Positions 1-7,954 of a stretch of 64,000 nt of DNA are shown here, one piece after another. The notes beneath the pieces were generated by a model. It saw only the letters and a list, made by a program, of their open reading frames with translations. It did not search any database and was not told the DNA's origin. Numbering within the stretch: the stretch's first letter is position 1; the number at the start of each line of letters is the position of its first letter. The DNA is taken from the NCBI RefSeq assembly GCF_042432905.1, contig NZ_JBHLWI010000048.1, positions 1 through 64,000 of the forward strand. Reading direction: 5' to 3'. Source of the DNA: Fontibacter flavus (lineage in GTDB: Bacteria > Bacteroidota > Bacteroidia > Cytophagales > Cyclobacteriaceae). A program made the translations under genes and the position numbers.

Positions 1-124
1 CGGACAAACATGGACTAATTTAATAAAATCATCCCCTGGGACACCCAAAACCGAAACTTAAGAATCCATAAACATTGAAATTCAATAACTTAAAAAATTA
101 CGGTGAATAATCTGCGGAAGTCAG
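1..124. other. Non-coding left flank beside a tRNA fragment
   Basis: No open reading frame, hairpin or recognisable gene is visible here. A normal tRNA acceptor 5' strand complementary to the 3' CGGGATC at 169-175 (that is, GATCCCG) would be expected near 103-109, but the sequence there does not match. The stretch may therefore be the outer end of an inserted element, or debris from its excision. That is inference from the neighbouring tRNA fragment only. Confidence 0.3.
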
Positions 125-179
125 GAGCATAACACTTTTAATGTTAGGGTCCTGGGTTCGAGCCCCAGCGGGATCACCA
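125..179 (+). tRNA. Partial tRNA-Lys (anticodon TTT), 3' portion only
   Basis: The stretch has a complete anticodon arm (TAACA / TGTTA around loop CTTTTAA, anticodon TTT), a complete T arm (CTGGG / CCCAG around TTCGAGC), a 3' acceptor strand CGGGATC, discriminator A and an encoded CCA ending at 179. The 5' acceptor strand and most of the D arm are missing, so it cannot fold into a functional tRNA. Such 3' tRNA remnants are typical attachment-site copies left by tyrosine-recombinase elements that insert into tRNA 3' ends. The intact gene would then lie outside the window. Alternatively it is a simple tRNA pseudogene. Confidence 0.7.
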
Positions 180-180
180 A

Positions 181-208
181 AACCTCCTTTTCAGGGAGGT
201 TTTTTTAT
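181..208 (+). terminator. Rho-independent terminator after the tRNA fragment
   Basis: The stem AACCTCC (181-187) pairs with GGAGGTT (195-201) and is followed by a T run to about 207. It lies directly behind the CCA end, where the terminator of the original tRNA gene would be. Confidence 0.75.
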
Positions 209-323
209 TCCTGAAAGTTTGAAAATTTGGTCCTAAAAATTTTATTTGGTTGAATATTTAGCTTTTTACCCAAAATCTTATTAATTAGGATTCTCCTTAT
301 ATTAGTTCACTAATTAGCCAGCC

Positions 324-977
324 ATGCCTAAAAACAAAAACCAAAACAGAAAACTCAAAGCAGCCATCGTACTTACCATCCTTATAGCGATGATCTTTGG
401 TAAAAATGTATTGGAGAGAAAAAACTTCAATGAATTAGGAGATAGTTTTATTTCATTTTATGAAGATCGATTAATGGTAGAGAGTTATATCTTCTCTATT
501 TCTGAAAAGCTTTTCCGTATAAAGCTGTTGGTCAACCATTGTGAATTTGAGAGTGATTACTCACATGTCATTGATGAAATCATAGGTTATGAAGAAGATA
601 TTTTAAAGCTTGTGGTGGACTTTGAAAATACCAAATTGACAAATGTTGAAGCGGGATTTTTAAATGATTTTAAAGGAATCATTAAAGACAACCTACGTAT
701 TTCAGATTATGCCTTGTTGTATTCGGATGAATCAGGAATCAATGCGTCAAAAGTCAAAGAGTATAACTCTTATATAGAAAGAGCAATTACCGATTTGGAA
801 AAGCTTTCACAGATTCAATTGGATGAGGGTAAAATTCTTGCCATGAATTCTGATAAAGTCGTTAACAGATCAAAAATTTGGGCGCAATTTGAAGTAGCGG
901 CTTTGGTGATACTATTGGTGATTATTTATTTATTGATATATACGTCAAGAAACATCCGCACAGGAATTGTGGACTAA
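324..977 (+). CDS. Membrane protein resembling a four-helix-bundle (4HB_MCP) sensor, no output domain
   Basis: This 217-residue protein has a membrane segment at about 12-29, a mostly helical charged region of about 155 residues, and a second membrane segment at about 190-207, ending a few residues later. That is the layout of the periplasmic four-helix-bundle sensor module of chemoreceptors and histidine kinases, but without HAMP, kinase or methyl-accepting domains. Ligand and partner are unknown. It stands alone between the tRNA terminator and a convergent gene, so context gives no help. The family assignment rests on architecture, not on a specific motif. It may act with a separate signalling protein, or simply be a structural membrane protein. 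Confidence 0.7.
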   Translation: MPKNKNQNRKLKAAIVLTILIAMIFGKNVLERKNFNELGDSFISFYEDRLMVESYIFSISEKLFRIKLLVNHCEFESDYSHVIDEIIGYEEDILKLVVDFENTKLTNVEAGFLNDFKGIIKDNLRISDYALLYSDESGINASKVKEYNSYIERAITDLEKLSQIQLDEGKILAMNSDKVVNRSKIWAQFEVAALVILLVIIYLLIYTSRNIRTGIVD

Positions 978-1023
978 TCACGCTAAAGTTTTTATCAATA
1001 AGTAGGAGCAGATATTAGAAACA

Positions 1024-1056
1024 AAGGGACCGATGAAAATCAGTCCCTTCGCTTTT
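1024..1056. terminator. Hairpin terminator between convergent genes
   Basis: The stem AAGGGAC (1024-1030) pairs with GTCCCTT (1043-1049), followed by CGCTTTT on the plus strand. Flanking AAA and TTT allow some bidirectional action. It separates the 4HB membrane protein from the leftward sugar locus. Confidence 0.6.
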
Positions 1057-1067
1057 GTATAGGATTT

Positions 1068-1970
1068 TTAAAACACAAAGTTTTTCATAAATGAAGCATT
1101 TAATTCAGCAGCTTCCATTGGGGTTGTGCCGTCAAACCTTTCCTGCTCGACTATAAAATATTTCATTCCATTGTCCATACCTGCTCTGAGTATGCTTGGA
1201 AAGTCCATGATTCCTTTTCCGATAAGAGTGGACCCATTTGCTTCCTCAAAAGGTAAATCTCCTGATTTGTCTTTGACATGTCCAAGAGTAAACCTGTTAG
1301 GAAATCTCTTGATGTAATCAATAGGATCTTTTCCTGCTGTATAGACCCAATAGGTATCCATTTCAAAGTCTACCAAATCTGGATCAGTGTTTTCCATGAT
1401 GTAATCCTGTGGGATCTGACCGTCTAATTCTACGAAAGTATAGCCATGGTTATGGTAAGCGTATTTGATTCCATGGTTCTTGCAGATTTCTCCTTGCCTG
1501 TTAAAGTCATCGGTCAACCTCTTGAAGTCATCCATGGATTTTTGAGGTCCGACCCAAGGGCAAATGAGGTATTTCATGCCAATAGCTGCGGCCTGTTCAG
1601 CCTGTTCCTCAAGATTCTCAAAGGTATTGGCATGGGAAGCAATAAAGTCAAGTCCCAGATCATCTGTTAGGCTTTTAAATTCCGTGTTTTTCATGCCCCA
1701 GAAAATTCCCTTCCCTCCATCGAATCCCTCAATCTGAGTGTATCCAAATGATGCGATAGCTTTAATTGTGGCTACAGGGTCTTCCGCCATATTCTCTTTG
1801 ACAGAATAGAGCTGAATGCCGAAATCATCTAAAATTCCTTTTGATGCTCCCAGTATGGCTTCAGTAGCTACGCTATCTTCCTTCTTGGGAGATGAGCAAA
1901 ACTGGAATGGTAACATGGCCCCAACTCCAAGGACAGCGCTGGCTTTGATAAATTTTCTTCTATTTTTCAT
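1068..1970 (-). CDS. Exported sugar phosphate isomerase/epimerase-like TIM-barrel protein
   Basis: This 300-residue protein belongs to the xylose isomerase-like (AP endonuclease 2) TIM-barrel fold. Its N-terminus has a twin-arginine type signal (NRRKFIK, then a hydrophobic stretch) with a possible lipobox cysteine (residue 26, FQFC). Typical barrel elements are visible: GIQLYSV at the first strand, a YHNHGYTF segment, FEMDTYWVY and GHVKDK, which carry the acidic and histidine metal ligands of the family. In 3-keto-glycoside pathways, members of this fold act as metal-dependent 3-keto-glycoside hydrolases or epimerases. The exact reaction here is inference. It is the last leftward gene of the locus and is separated from the small dehydrogenase subunit by a hairpin. 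Confidence 0.85.
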   Translation of the reverse strand: MKNRRKFIKASAVLGVGAMLPFQFCSSPKKEDSVATEAILGASKGILDDFGIQLYSVKENMAEDPVATIKAIASFGYTQIEGFDGGKGIFWGMKNTEFKSLTDDLGLDFIASHANTFENLEEQAEQAAAIGMKYLICPWVGPQKSMDDFKRLTDDFNRQGEICKNHGIKYAYHNHGYTFVELDGQIPQDYIMENTDPDLVDFEMDTYWVYTAGKDPIDYIKRFPNRFTLGHVKDKSGDLPFEEANGSTLIGKGIMDFPSILRAGMDNGMKYFIVEQERFDGTTPMEAAELNASFMKNFVF

Positions 1971-1982
1971 GCTGAGTAAGAA

Positions 1983-2011
1983 GTAAAAGAGACTGCTGTA
2001 AACAGTCTCTT
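1983..2011 (-). terminator. Intra-locus hairpin upstream of the exported TIM-barrel gene
   Basis: A perfect 9-bp stem (1987-1995 with 2003-2011, seven-base loop) is followed on the minus strand by TTTTACTTCTT. It sits in the 58-bp gap between the gluconate-2-dehydrogenase-subunit-3-like gene and the next gene. It could be a terminator, an attenuator, or an mRNA-stabilising hairpin that lowers expression of the last gene. Confidence 0.55.
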
Positions 2012-2028
2012 GGTTTTAAATAAGTTTG

Positions 2029-2583
2029 TTATAATGCATAAACACGATCTCCTGGTTTGTAGTCAATACAACTATCATATCTTCCGGGAGCTTCAAAATA
2101 ACGCAATTGCTGTGTGGCACCAATTTCAGAGGTGAAGTAGCCCAGGACAGTTAAATCCTGAAGCATACCCAACACTGCCTTTCCTTTTTCATCTGTATTG
2201 GTGTTGCTTTTTAGAGCATTGAGGTATGCAGTTCTTTCTTCTACACTGACATCCATGAAGTCTTTTCCTTCTGATGCTTTGAAGTCTGAACGAATGAAGT
2301 TTAAGCCATCGACAAAAGTCTGTTGCTGTTCTCCATTATAAGTGTCTTTGACCATCATTGCCATAAATTCACCTATACCGGTTGCTTTTGCTCCCGGGGT
2401 ATCTGTAGTTGGGATAATGGCTTCACCTATTTCATCAAGAAATGCGATGTCATTTGGAGAGAAATCTAAGCCTATGAGCTGATCTTCAGGAGTACAGCCG
2501 GTAAAGATGACATTGGCACCTACCATAGCACCTCCCATCATCAATGCAACACTTTTAAGTGCGTCTCTTCTATTCATTGCCAT
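2029..2583 (-). CDS. Gluconate 2-dehydrogenase subunit 3 family protein (small subunit of the GMC dehydrogenase)
   Basis: The protein has 184 residues. The N-terminus is a Tat signal (MNRRDALKS, then a glycine/alanine-rich hydrophobic stretch) ending in a possible lipobox (IFTGC). The mature part has the ordinary features of the family, beginning FLDEIGEAIIPTTDTPGA. Known relatives are the small or hitchhiker subunits of membrane-linked FAD dehydrogenases for gluconate, glucose and glucosides. The GMC gene directly upstream (19-bp gap) has no signal peptide of its own, so this subunit most likely carries the folded flavoprotein through the Tat system. Translation may start at either of two in-frame ATGs (residues 1 and 3). 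Confidence 0.88.
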   Translation of the reverse strand: MAMNRRDALKSVALMMGGAMVGANVIFTGCTPEDQLIGLDFSPNDIAFLDEIGEAIIPTTDTPGAKATGIGEFMAMMVKDTYNGEQQQTFVDGLNFIRSDFKASEGKDFMDVSVEERTAYLNALKSNTNTDEKGKAVLGMLQDLTVLGYFTSEIGATQQLRYFEAPGRYDSCIDYKPGDRVYAL

Positions 2584-2602
2584 GATTCAATTCTTTTAAG
2601 AT

Positions 2603-4282
2603 TTAAAGATTACCTTTTTTAAGTTCACTGACTGCAAAATCAGCAGCTCTGGCTGTAAGGGCCATGTATGTAAGGGATGGGTTTTGTGCAGCGGCAGAAG
2701 TCATACAAGCCCCATCTGTGACGAATACGTTTTTGGCATCCCAGACCTGATTATTGCCATTGAGGACGGATGTTTTTGGATCGCGGCCCATTCTCGCAGT
2801 TCCCATTTCGTGAATTCCCTGTCCAAAAGTGTATCCGGCATCGAATGTCTTGACATTTTTGAGTCCTGCTGCTTCCAACATTTCAGCTGCATCATTCATC
2901 ATGTCCACCCTCATTTTCTTTTCATTTTCTTTGATTTCGGCATCCATTTCCAATGCCTCAAGTCCCCATTTGTCTTTTACAGTTTTGCTAAGGCTGATGG
3001 TGTTTTCATGGTATGGAAGGATTTCGCCAAATGCAGTAATTCCCATGCTCCATGGTCCTGGCTCGCTCAACGCTTCTTTCAAAGGTGCGCCAAAGTTCAT
3101 TTCTGCCACATTTCTGCTCCAACCTGAGCGGGAAGCACTACCCTGATAACCAAAACCTCTTAGGTAGTCTCTCTTGTCATCTCCGACATTTCTGAATCTA
3201 GGTATGTAGACGCCGTTCGGTCTTCTGCCGAAATAATATTTGTCTTCATAACCTTCAGCGATCCCATTGGCGCCCAATCTAAAATGGTGGTCCATCACAT
3301 TGTGTCCCAATTCCCCTGAGCTACTTCCCAGACCTCCTGGCCAAATGTCGGTAGCCGTTCTCATCAAAATAGCTGTTGAGTTGAATGCAGATGCGCAAAG
3401 GAAAATGATTTTGGCATTGTATTCATAGGTCTGATTGGTTTCGGCATCCAAAACCTCAACTCCTGTTGCCTTTTGACTGTCTTTGTCGTAGATAAGGCGT
3501 GTCACAATTGACCATGGTCTCAAGGTGAGATTGCCTGTTTTCATGGCTGCTGGCAATGTTGATGACTGCGTGCTGAAATAGCCTCCAAAAGGACAGCCCA
3601 ACCAGCATTTGTTTCTAAACTGACATTGGGTTCGCCCTTCAAGTGGCTGTGTCAGGTTAGCTACTCTACCGATAGTAACCAGTCTTTTTCCGTCAAAAGC
3701 TTTCTTAACCCTATCAGCAACATCTTTTTCTACACAGTTGAGAGGCATTGGTGGTTGGAATTCTCCGTCAGGAAGTATAGGGTAGCCATCTTTGTTTCCT
3801 GAAATACCGGCGAATTTTTCAACATAACTGTACCAAGGCGCCAGATCCTTGTATCTTATAGGCCAATCCACAGCAATACCTTCTTTGAGGTTGGCTTCAA
3901 AATCAATATCTCCCAATCTATAGCTTTGTCTTCCCCATAGTAAAGACCTTCCGCCTACCTGATATCCTCTAAACCAAGTAAAAGGTTTCTTCTCTACATA
4001 GGGAGAGTCTGCTTCATGTGCCCACCAGTGTACATTCTGTTCGTTCAACACATAATCTCTTCTCAGATTGGGATGGTTTTCTATCATTTCAACCGTTCTC
4101 CTGCCCCTGTGAGGTATTTCCCAAGGAGCTTGGGTTGCGGTTTTGTAGTCCTTGATGTGTTCAACATTTTGACCTCTTTCTAATAATAGAACTTTCAAAC
4201 CTTTTTCTGTAAGTTCTTTCGCTGCCCAACCACCACTGATTCCTGACCCGACAACGATTGCATCATAGGTATTATCTGCCAT
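2603..4282 (-). CDS. GMC family FAD-dependent oxidoreductase, probable glycoside 3-dehydrogenase large subunit
   Basis: This 559-residue flavoprotein has an N-terminal Rossmann motif GSGISG (residues 12-17) and a GMC C-terminal domain with HEMG (His491) and AQNP (Asn534), the usual catalytic pair. Cysteines 220, 226 and 230 form C-x5-C-x3-C, close to the cysteine pattern that holds an Fe-S cluster in bacterial FAD glucose and glucoside 3-dehydrogenases. No signal peptide is present; export is expected with the Tat-carrying small subunit encoded 19 bp downstream. Electrons would pass to a cytochrome c such as the lipoprotein encoded at 9030-9458. Oxidation of a sugar hydroxyl is secure at family level. 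C3 specificity on glycosides is inferred from the neighbours. Confidence 0.92.
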   Translation of the reverse strand: MADNTYDAIVVGSGISGGWAAKELTEKGLKVLLLERGQNVEHIKDYKTATQAPWEIPHRGRRTVEMIENHPNLRRDYVLNEQNVHWWAHEADSPYVEKKPFTWFRGYQVGGRSLLWGRQSYRLGDIDFEANLKEGIAVDWPIRYKDLAPWYSYVEKFAGISGNKDGYPILPDGEFQPPMPLNCVEKDVADRVKKAFDGKRLVTIGRVANLTQPLEGRTQCQFRNKCWLGCPFGGYFSTQSSTLPAAMKTGNLTLRPWSIVTRLIYDKDSQKATGVEVLDAETNQTYEYNAKIIFLCASAFNSTAILMRTATDIWPGGLGSSSGELGHNVMDHHFRLGANGIAEGYEDKYYFGRRPNGVYIPRFRNVGDDKRDYLRGFGYQGSASRSGWSRNVAEMNFGAPLKEALSEPGPWSMGITAFGEILPYHENTISLSKTVKDKWGLEALEMDAEIKENEKKMRVDMMNDAAEMLEAAGLKNVKTFDAGYTFGQGIHEMGTARMGRDPKTSVLNGNNQVWDAKNVFVTDGACMTSAAAQNPSLTYMALTARAADFAVSELKKGNL

Positions 4283-4306
4283 AATAAATAATGTATTAGT
4301 TTACTC

Positions 4307-5179
4307 TTATAAATCACATATTTTGATTGCCTGCTCTAAAGAGGCTATTTTATCCGTTGCTTTAGGGATGAATTCCTGGCAAAGGTAACCTTTGTACCCA
4401 GTATCTAGAATTGCCCTTACTACTGCTGGATAGTTGATTTCCTGGGAACTGTCTATTTCATTTCTTCCAGGATTACCTGCTGTATGGTAATGACCGAAGT
4501 ATTGATGGTCTCTTTTGATGGTGCGGATAATATCGCCTTCCATAATCTGCATATGGTAAATGTCGTAAAGCAATTTGAAGTTTTCACTGCCAACACTTTT
4601 ACATAACTTTACGCCCCAAGCACTGTTGTCACACATGTAATCCTTGTGGTCCACTTTGCTGTTAAGTAGTTCCATGATGATGGTCACCCCATGCTTTTCA
4701 GCAATTCCAACCACTTTTTTTAGGCCTTCTGTACAGTTCTGCAGGCCGGTTTCGTCATCCATGCCGTTTCTGTTGCCACTGAATGCGATAATGTTCTTGT
4801 ATCCTGCCTTTGCGACCAAAGGAATAACTTTTGCATAGCCTTCATATAATTGATCATGGTTGGCTTTATCATTAAATCCTTGGACAATTCCCATGTCAGC
4901 GCCATTTGCCATGGAGCATTCCACACCATGTTTCTGTAGGATGTGCCAGTTGTCGGGGCCAACCAGATCGATGGCGTTGAAGCCGATTTTTTTGATTGCG
5001 ATGCAGAGGTCTTCTAGAGACATGGGGTTAAATGGCCAGTGGCAAACAGCATGGTTAACATTGCCTTTTAAAGGAGTTTCTAAACTTTTCGCTTCAGTTT
5101 GAAGGATGGGAAGGCAGCTCAAAGCTGCTGATCCCAGTACCATTTTTTTAAGACTGGTTCTTCGGCTAAGTTGGGTCAT
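4307..5179 (-). CDS. Exported hydroxypyruvate isomerase-like TIM-barrel protein
   Basis: This 290-residue protein is a second exported member of the xylose isomerase-like fold. It begins with a Tat-type signal (LSRRTSLKK, then a hydrophobic run) and continues with a sequence resembling the hydroxypyruvate isomerase branch: VCHWPF near the mature N-terminus, IIMELLNSKVDH (metal-ligand Glu), LYDIYHMQIMEGD and HYHTAGNPGR. It is only distantly similar to the other exported barrel at 1068-1970. The gaps of about 25 bp to the GMC gene and to the transporter gene suggest one operon. A role as 3-keto-glycoside lyase/hydrolase or as keto-sugar epimerase fits the locus. A true hydroxypyruvate isomerase is unlikely for an exported protein. 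Confidence 0.86.
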   Translation of the reverse strand: MTQLSRRTSLKKMVLGSAALSCLPILQTEAKSLETPLKGNVNHAVCHWPFNPMSLEDLCIAIKKIGFNAIDLVGPDNWHILQKHGVECSMANGADMGIVQGFNDKANHDQLYEGYAKVIPLVAKAGYKNIIAFSGNRNGMDDETGLQNCTEGLKKVVGIAEKHGVTIIMELLNSKVDHKDYMCDNSAWGVKLCKSVGSENFKLLYDIYHMQIMEGDIIRTIKRDHQYFGHYHTAGNPGRNEIDSSQEINYPAVVRAILDTGYKGYLCQEFIPKATDKIASLEQAIKICDL

Positions 5180-5204
5180 AAGATTAATTTAAATAGGTTT
5201 GGTT

Positions 5205-6434
5205 TTAGAGATTTTTATTTGCTGGTTCGTTTTTGAAGAAAAACAAAAAGAACAGGACTACTAATATAGCAATACCTGATGGAATCATCCAGATAGATTT
5301 CCAATTATGTGTACTATCTGCTATTAAATAATGATCAGATACTTGGCCTGCAATCGCAAAGCCTATGAGCATTCCGATGCCATAAGTTGCCAGTGTGATC
5401 AATCCTTGGGCAGCTGATTGGAATTTTTCTCCTGCTTTGGCATCTGTATAGATCTGACCGGATACAAAGAAAAAGTCATAACAAATGCCATGTAAGGCTA
5501 TGCCTATGATCAGTAGATATAACCCGCCTTCCGCATCTCCTAATGCAAAAAGCGCATACCTTACTACCCAGGCCATCATTCCTACCAACAATGTTTTTTT
5601 GAATCCGAATCGTTTAAAGAAAAAGGGTAAGAGCAAAAGGAAAAGTGCCTCTGATATTTGCCCAATGGTCATTTTGCCAGTAGGGTCTGACACTCCAATT
5701 TCGGCCAGAAAAGGATTCGCATTTTGATAGTAAAAGGCAAGCGGGATGCAAATCAGGATAGAAGAGATAAAAAAGACTGCATAATTTCTGTCTTTTAATA
5801 AGGATATAGCGTCTAGGCCAAGGATATCTGAAAAACTGATTTTGTCCGCTTTTGATGCCTTTGGAGGTGTTTTGGGAAGAGTAAAACTGAAAAGGCCTAA
5901 GAGAAGTGATGCAAAAGAGGCCATTAGGAAAGTGTTTTTCAGTAAACCTTCCTGCATTCCAGTAGCAGAATCCCAGACAAACACATAACTTATAGCCAAT
6001 CCGGCTGTAATCCATCCTATGGTGCCCCATACCCTGATTGGAGAAAATTCCTTTTCAGGATCATTCATTTGTCTGAAAGATACTGAATTGACCAGTGCCA
6101 ATGTGGGCATATAAATGATCATATACATTAAAATGTACGGATAGAATGCCGAGAAAGTAGGGGATTGATAGGCGAGAAAGAGCAATCCAGCACCAATCAG
6201 GTGAAGGAATCCCAATATTTTCTCAGCATTAAAGTAACGGTCTGCAATCAAGCCTATGATAAAGGGGGCAATGATGGCTCCTAAAGACTGGGTGGAGAAA
6301 GCCGCTCCTATCTGAGTACCAGTCGCCTGCAAATTAATCCCTAAAAAAGTGCCCAATGTGACAAACCATGATCCCCAAATAAAAAATTCCAGGAACATCA
6401 TGATAGAGAGTTTTGATCTAAGCAATAGGGGCAT
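5205..6434 (-). CDS. MFS transporter of the nucleoside:H+ symporter (NupG-like) family
   Basis: The product is 409 residues with about twelve hydrophobic segments. The start MPLLLRSKLSIMMFLEF and the FIWGSWFVTLGTF segment are characteristic of the nucleoside-permease branch of the major facilitator superfamily. No nucleoside metabolism genes are nearby. As first gene of the leftward operon with two sugar-isomerase-like proteins and a sugar dehydrogenase, its likely cargo is a sugar or keto-sugar produced in the periplasm. Substrate assignment is inference; the transporter family is clear. Confidence 0.85.
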   Translation of the reverse strand: MPLLLRSKLSIMMFLEFFIWGSWFVTLGTFLGINLQATGTQIGAAFSTQSLGAIIAPFIIGLIADRYFNAEKILGFLHLIGAGLLFLAYQSPTFSAFYPYILMYMIIYMPTLALVNSVSFRQMNDPEKEFSPIRVWGTIGWITAGLAISYVFVWDSATGMQEGLLKNTFLMASFASLLLGLFSFTLPKTPPKASKADKISFSDILGLDAISLLKDRNYAVFFISSILICIPLAFYYQNANPFLAEIGVSDPTGKMTIGQISEALFLLLLPFFFKRFGFKKTLLVGMMAWVVRYALFALGDAEGGLYLLIIGIALHGICYDFFFVSGQIYTDAKAGEKFQSAAQGLITLATYGIGMLIGFAIAGQVSDHYLIADSTHNWKSIWMIPSGIAILVVLFFLFFFKNEPANKNL

Positions 6435-6705
6435 TTGGTAATAGGCTTTGGTTAAATAAACTTGATTCGAAATGGTAAACTATCAATTTACTGTTTAAAA
6501 TTCAGGTTTTTTGACTTAATTTTAATTTTACCAAAACCGACCTTCAAGTAAGATATTCTAAGCTTGAATTCTTTACCACTCATAACATCTTACTGCTGTT
6601 GGTCAATTATTTCATTTCCTTTTTAAGTGAATAGAAAGGATAAATTATCTTTCAGGAAATTAACCCAAATAATGTAAATCAATAAACCTTTAAACCGAAA
6701 TTAGT
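6435..6705. promoter_or_regulatory. Divergent intergenic region of the sugar-oxidation locus
   Basis: The two halves of the locus start here in opposite directions, so both promoters should lie in these 271 bp. The region is AT-rich. It contains an inverted repeat AGTAAGAT (6547-6554) / ATCTTACT (6587-6594) with a 32-bp spacer. TATCTTTC near 6647-6654 resembles the Bacteroidota -7 element (TAnnTTTG) only loosely. No regulator gene sits in the locus. Exact promoter positions cannot be called. Confidence 0.4.
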
Positions 6706-7875
6706 ATGACGGCTCACAAGAAACTGAAGATGGGGATGGTAGGTGGAGGCCCTGGGGCATTTATTGGTGCTATTCACAGAAATGCTGCATTGATGGATGG
6801 ATTGATTGAACTGACAGCAGGTTCATTCAGCAGTAATCCGGAGAAATCAAAAAAAGCAGGTGAAGAATTGATGCTTGACCCATCAAGGGTATATGCTTCC
6901 TATGAAGAGATGATTGAGAAGGAACTTGCACTCCCTGAATCGGAGCGAATTGACATCATCAGCATTGTGACTCCCAATAACGTCCACTTTGATCCAGCGA
7001 AAAAGGCTTTGGAAAATGGGTTTCACGTAGTCCTTGATAAGCCAATGACCTTGACCTATGAAGAAGCTCAGGCACTCTATAAGGTGATCAAGAATAGCGA
7101 TAAATTATTTTGTCTGACACATACCTATACAGGTTACCCGATGGTCAAGCAAATGAAGCAGATGATAGCTGATGGGGCCATCGGAGAAGTGAGAAAAGTG
7201 TATGTAGAATATCCTCAAGGCTGGTTGTACAAGCTTTTGGAGCATGAAAATAATAAGCAGGCTGAATGGAGGACAGATCCGGCCAGAAATGGAAAAGCAG
7301 GATGCTTTGGAGATATCGGCACCCATGCCTTTAATCTTGCCGAATATGTTTCCGGAGTCAAAGTAGCCAAAATCTGTGCGGATTTGGATATAAAAATTCC
7401 AGGTCGTCCAATTGATGATGACGGAGCAGTCCTGATGAGATTTGAAAATAATGCTTCAGGAATCTTGACAGCCTCACAGGTGGATACAGGATGTGAAAAT
7501 AACCTTAAAATAAGGGTTTATGGAGAAAAAGGTGGTTTGGAATGGCAGCAGGAAGATTGCAATTCCCTGACTGTCAGATGGCCAGGCAAGCCGGCGGAAA
7601 TTTATAGGGCTGGAACAGGCTATTTGGGATCTTTGGCTAATGAAAACACCAGGACCCCTGCAGGACACCCAGAAGGATATATCGAGGCATTTGCCAATAT
7701 CTACAGGAATTTTGCACGCTGCATTTACTCATTGAGAAAAGGAGAGGAGCCAAAAGCAGAGTGGTGGGATTTTCCAGGTGCAGAAGACGGTATCCGTGGA
7801 ATGGCGTTTATTGATCATGTCCTAGCCAGTTCTGAATCGGAACAAAAATGGACACCGTTTGAAGTGAAATATTAA
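6706..7875 (+). CDS. Gfo/Idh/MocA family NAD(P)-dependent oxidoreductase
   Basis: This 389-residue cytoplasmic protein has no signal peptide. The N-terminal Rossmann segment MGMVGGGPGAFIGAIHR binds the nucleotide. LDKPMT is the family's (E/D)KP motif, and GDIGTHAFNLAEY carries the catalytic-region histidine. Family members interconvert hydroxyl and keto groups of sugars, including 3-keto-glucose and glucose. Here it most likely reduces the imported 3-keto sugar, or alternatively oxidises a sugar at C3. It is the first gene of the rightward arm, 79 bp ahead of a cytoplasmic TIM-barrel gene. Confidence 0.92.
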   Translation: MTAHKKLKMGMVGGGPGAFIGAIHRNAALMDGLIELTAGSFSSNPEKSKKAGEELMLDPSRVYASYEEMIEKELALPESERIDIISIVTPNNVHFDPAKKALENGFHVVLDKPMTLTYEEAQALYKVIKNSDKLFCLTHTYTGYPMVKQMKQMIADGAIGEVRKVYVEYPQGWLYKLLEHENNKQAEWRTDPARNGKAGCFGDIGTHAFNLAEYVSGVKVAKICADLDIKIPGRPIDDDGAVLMRFENNASGILTASQVDTGCENNLKIRVYGEKGGLEWQQEDCNSLTVRWPGKPAEIYRAGTGYLGSLANENTRTPAGHPEGYIEAFANIYRNFARCIYSLRKGEEPKAEWWDFPGAEDGIRGMAFIDHVLASSESEQKWTPFEVKY

Positions 7876-7954
7876 AATAGATCACAGAGGTGATTTTCTT
7901 GCTTCCAGATTTATAAATAAAAAAATGTCAATTAATCAATCAAAATAAAGACCT

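Noticed and set aside
1..100. Possible insertion-sequence end in the first 100 bp (CCCCTGGGACACCC stretch)
   Set aside because: No matching inverted end or transposase is visible, so an IS cannot be supported.
2684..3146. Open frames of 105-147 codons opposite the GMC gene
   Set aside because: They lie wholly antisense to a strongly conserved enzyme gene, have no recognisable domain and no ribosome site.
5614..6030. 138-codon frame overlapping the MFS transporter gene in another frame
   Set aside because: The transporter frame is clearly coding; this one has no family features.
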